The position numbers and the translations under genes were made by a program. A DNA stretch of 64,000 bases, taken from positions 62,001-126,000 of the forward strand of contig NZ_SJSB01000003.1 of the NCBI RefSeq assembly GCF_004352835.1. The letters run 5' to 3'. Below the pieces are notes generated by a model. That model had not been told where the DNA came from and did no database searches. It was given only the letters and a program-made list of their open reading frames with translations. Numbering within the stretch: the first letter of the stretch is position 1; every line of letters starts with the position of its first letter. This DNA comes from Marinomonas flavescens. GTDB taxonomy: Bacteria; Pseudomonadota; Gammaproteobacteria; Pseudomonadales; Marinomonadaceae. Shown here in pieces: positions 62,413 to 64,000 of this stretch.

Positions 62413-63390
62413 ATGAACGCAGCAGAGCTACATGATAAAGCCATTGTTATTGACGGTTTGATTTGCGCGAAGTGGAATCGCGAACTCTTTGAAGACATGG
62501 CCAAAGGCAAATTAACCGCCGCAAATTGCACAGTGTCTTTCTGGGAAAATTTTGAAGGCACGGTACGCAATGTGGTGGAAATGAATCAGCTGATTGAAAC
62601 CAACAGTGATTTGCTGACTAAGGTCTATACCACCAAAGACATTCATCGAGCGAAAGCCGAGGGCAAAACCGGCGTCATGATGGGCTTTCAAAATGCCCAT
62701 GCGTTTGAGGACCAAATCGGTTATGTACAGATCTTTAAAGACCTTGGTGTTGGTATTGTGCAGATGTGCTACAACACGCAAAACTTAGTAGGCACTGGTT
62801 GCTACGAGCGCGATGGTGGTTTGTCTGGTTTCGGTCGTGAGATTGTGGCCGAAATGAATCGCGTTGGCATGCTGTGTGATTTATCTCATGTGGGACCCAA
62901 TACCGCCAAAGAAGTTATTCTCGAATCCAAACACCCCGTCGCTTATTCCCATTGCTTGCCGTCAGGGCTAAAAGAGCACCCTCGCAATCGCAGCGACGAA
63001 GAGCTTAAGTTTATCGCTGATCATGGCGGTTTTGTGGGTGTGACCATGTTCACTCCATTCTTGCGCGCCGGCGTCAATGCCACCATCGAAGATTACGTAG
63101 AAGCCATTCGCTACATCTACAACATAGTGGGTGAAGACGCCATTGGCATTGGTACCGATTTTACCCAAGGTCACGGTGAAGATTTCTTCGAATATCTGAC
63201 TCATGACAAGGGCTATGCCCGCCGACTAACCCGCTTTGGGGAGATCATTAATCCGAAAGGCATTCGTACCGTGGGTGAGTTTCCTAATTTAACGGAAGCC
63301 TTGCTGAAAGGCGGGTTCAGCGAACGCCAAGTGTGCAAGATCATGGGTGAAAACTGGGTTTCATTACTGGAAAACGTGTGGGGCGAATAA
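62413..63390 (+). CDS. M19 membrane dipeptidase-like protein
   Basis: It encodes 325 residues with the renal-dipeptidase TIM-barrel layout: AIVIDGLICAKWNRELF in place of the usual DGHND, GVMMGFQNAHAFEDQIGYV, LCDLSHVGPNTAKEVI and VAYSHCLPSGLKEHPRNRSD with the metal His residues, and IGIGTDFTQGH. The first metal motif (HxD) is altered (DGLICAK), as in the betaine-cluster branch. No signal peptide. In Pseudomonas a similar gene and a 4-vinyl-reductase-like gene precede the dimethylglycine demethylase genes; the next gene here fits that. Substrate unknown. Confidence 0.82.
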   Translation: MNAAELHDKAIVIDGLICAKWNRELFEDMAKGKLTAANCTVSFWENFEGTVRNVVEMNQLIETNSDLLTKVYTTKDIHRAKAEGKTGVMMGFQNAHAFEDQIGYVQIFKDLGVGIVQMCYNTQNLVGTGCYERDGGLSGFGREIVAEMNRVGMLCDLSHVGPNTAKEVILESKHPVAYSHCLPSGLKEHPRNRSDEELKFIADHGGFVGVTMFTPFLRAGVNATIEDYVEAIRYIYNIVGEDAIGIGTDFTQGHGEDFFEYLTHDKGYARRLTRFGEIINPKGIRTVGEFPNLTEALLKGGFSERQVCKIMGENWVSLLENVWGE

Positions 63391-63486
63391 GACGGTTTTG
63401 TTGTGTTATCGCAACATACTGGCTCATTTAGCTTCAATCTCTAGAAAACAAAAGATGATAGATAATAACGATTTAAGGGAAAATTA

Positions 63487-64000
63487 TGGGAACGCACGTA
63501 CCAGAAATGCCAATCCAAGTAGACGATGAAACCGGTGTTTGGAATACCGATGCTTTGCCAATGTTGTATGTACCTCGTCACTTTTTCGTGAATAACCACA
63601 TGGGAATTGAAAACGAAATTGGGGCAGAGCGATATGCCGAAATTCTTTATAAAGCAGGTTATAAATCCGCGTATTTTTGGTGTGAAAAAGAAGCTGAGTT
63701 GCATGGTTTTACTGGCGATGAGGTGTGGCACCATTATTTAAAACGTCTCTCTCAGCGTGGCTGGGGATTTTTCATTACCGAAGCGCTGGATGTCGCAAAA
63801 GGCACGGCTAAGGTTCGTCTGGAAAACTCGGCGTTTGTTTACCATTACCTGCAAGAGCACGGCAGTAAGGTTAATCGTAAAGTGGATTACATGTTTACCG
63901 GTTGGTTTGCCGGTGCCTTGGATCAGGTCGCCAAAAGCCAAGGCCTGTCTATTCGTACCAAAGCTGAGCAAACGCAAAGTGCTGCACAAGAAGGTTTTGA
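63487..64000 (+). CDS. DUF5943/4-vinyl-reductase-like protein (3' end outside window)
   Basis: The frame is open from the ATG at 63487 to the window end (171 complete codons). It begins MGTHVPEMPIQVDDETGVW and includes VPRHFFVNNHMGIENEIG, YKAGYKSAYFWCEKEAELHG and YMFTGWFAGALDQVAKSQG, resembling the proteins next to dimethylglycine demethylase in betaine-degrading proteobacteria. The 4-vinyl-reductase fold binds small ligands. Co-orientation and the 96-bp gap after the dipeptidase gene suggest one operon. Confidence 0.75.

Overview
The window looks like a chromosome segment of a marine gammaproteobacterium, most likely Marinomonas or a close relative in the Oceanospirillales. I infer this from gene content and order (purN-purM next to a divergent DUF2066 gene; gltA divergent from sdhCDAB-sucAB-lpdA-sucCD; a lapG-lapD-lapB-lapC block), from the moderate GC content and from protein character. 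No database search was possible.\n\nLayout. 1-8.6 kb holds housekeeping genes: the end of speA, a monooxygenase-like/GNAT fusion, parC, a complementary bacterioferritin pair with a Fur-boxed bfd, a FrnE-type oxidoreductase, a Tag-like glycosylase, pdxJ, tapT and DUF1244. 8.6-16.2 kb is a biofilm control and secretion block: the LapG protease, the LapD c-di-GMP receptor, a type I secretion ATPase and membrane fusion protein, and a LuxR-type regulator. The adhesin and outer-membrane pore are outside the window. 16.6-21.1 kb has mobA, DUF3108, purN, purM, DUF2066 and a small zinc-ribbon protein. 21.2-34.8 kb carries the TCA cycle genes. SucB has two nearly identical lipoyl domains, and a strong terminator lies between sdhB and sucA.\n\n34.9-46.4 kb contains lhgO and then a hexuronate locus: a TRAP transporter, a GntR/FadR repressor, uxuB, uxuA, a beta-hydroxyacid dehydrogenase and a ManA-like protein. 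A palindromic operator pair lies in the divergent gap and another palindrome inside uxuB.\n\n46.6-58.3 kb is the accessory region. (a) A two-gene AbiEi/AbiEii-like toxin-antitoxin module sits between two ~231-bp direct repeats. Each repeat contains the 3' end of the M32 carboxypeptidase gene plus the module's operator. (b) At 51.2-54.5 kb there is an integron cassette array with recognisable attC sites but no integrase in the window. It carries mostly unknown genes, including a cassette that seems to be an internal fusion. (c) At 54.0-58.3 kb a family of hairpin repeats surrounds a REP-associated (Y1) transposase and reaches into the cassette array. An EamA transporter and a MYG1-family gene lie among them.\n\n58.3-64 kb returns to core genes: an M48 lipoprotein protease, the respiratory D-lactate dehydrogenase dld, a VC0807-family membrane protein, an M19 dipeptidase and the start of a 4-vinyl-reductase-like gene. 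The last two resemble the start of a dimethylglycine/betaine catabolic cluster that would continue beyond the window.
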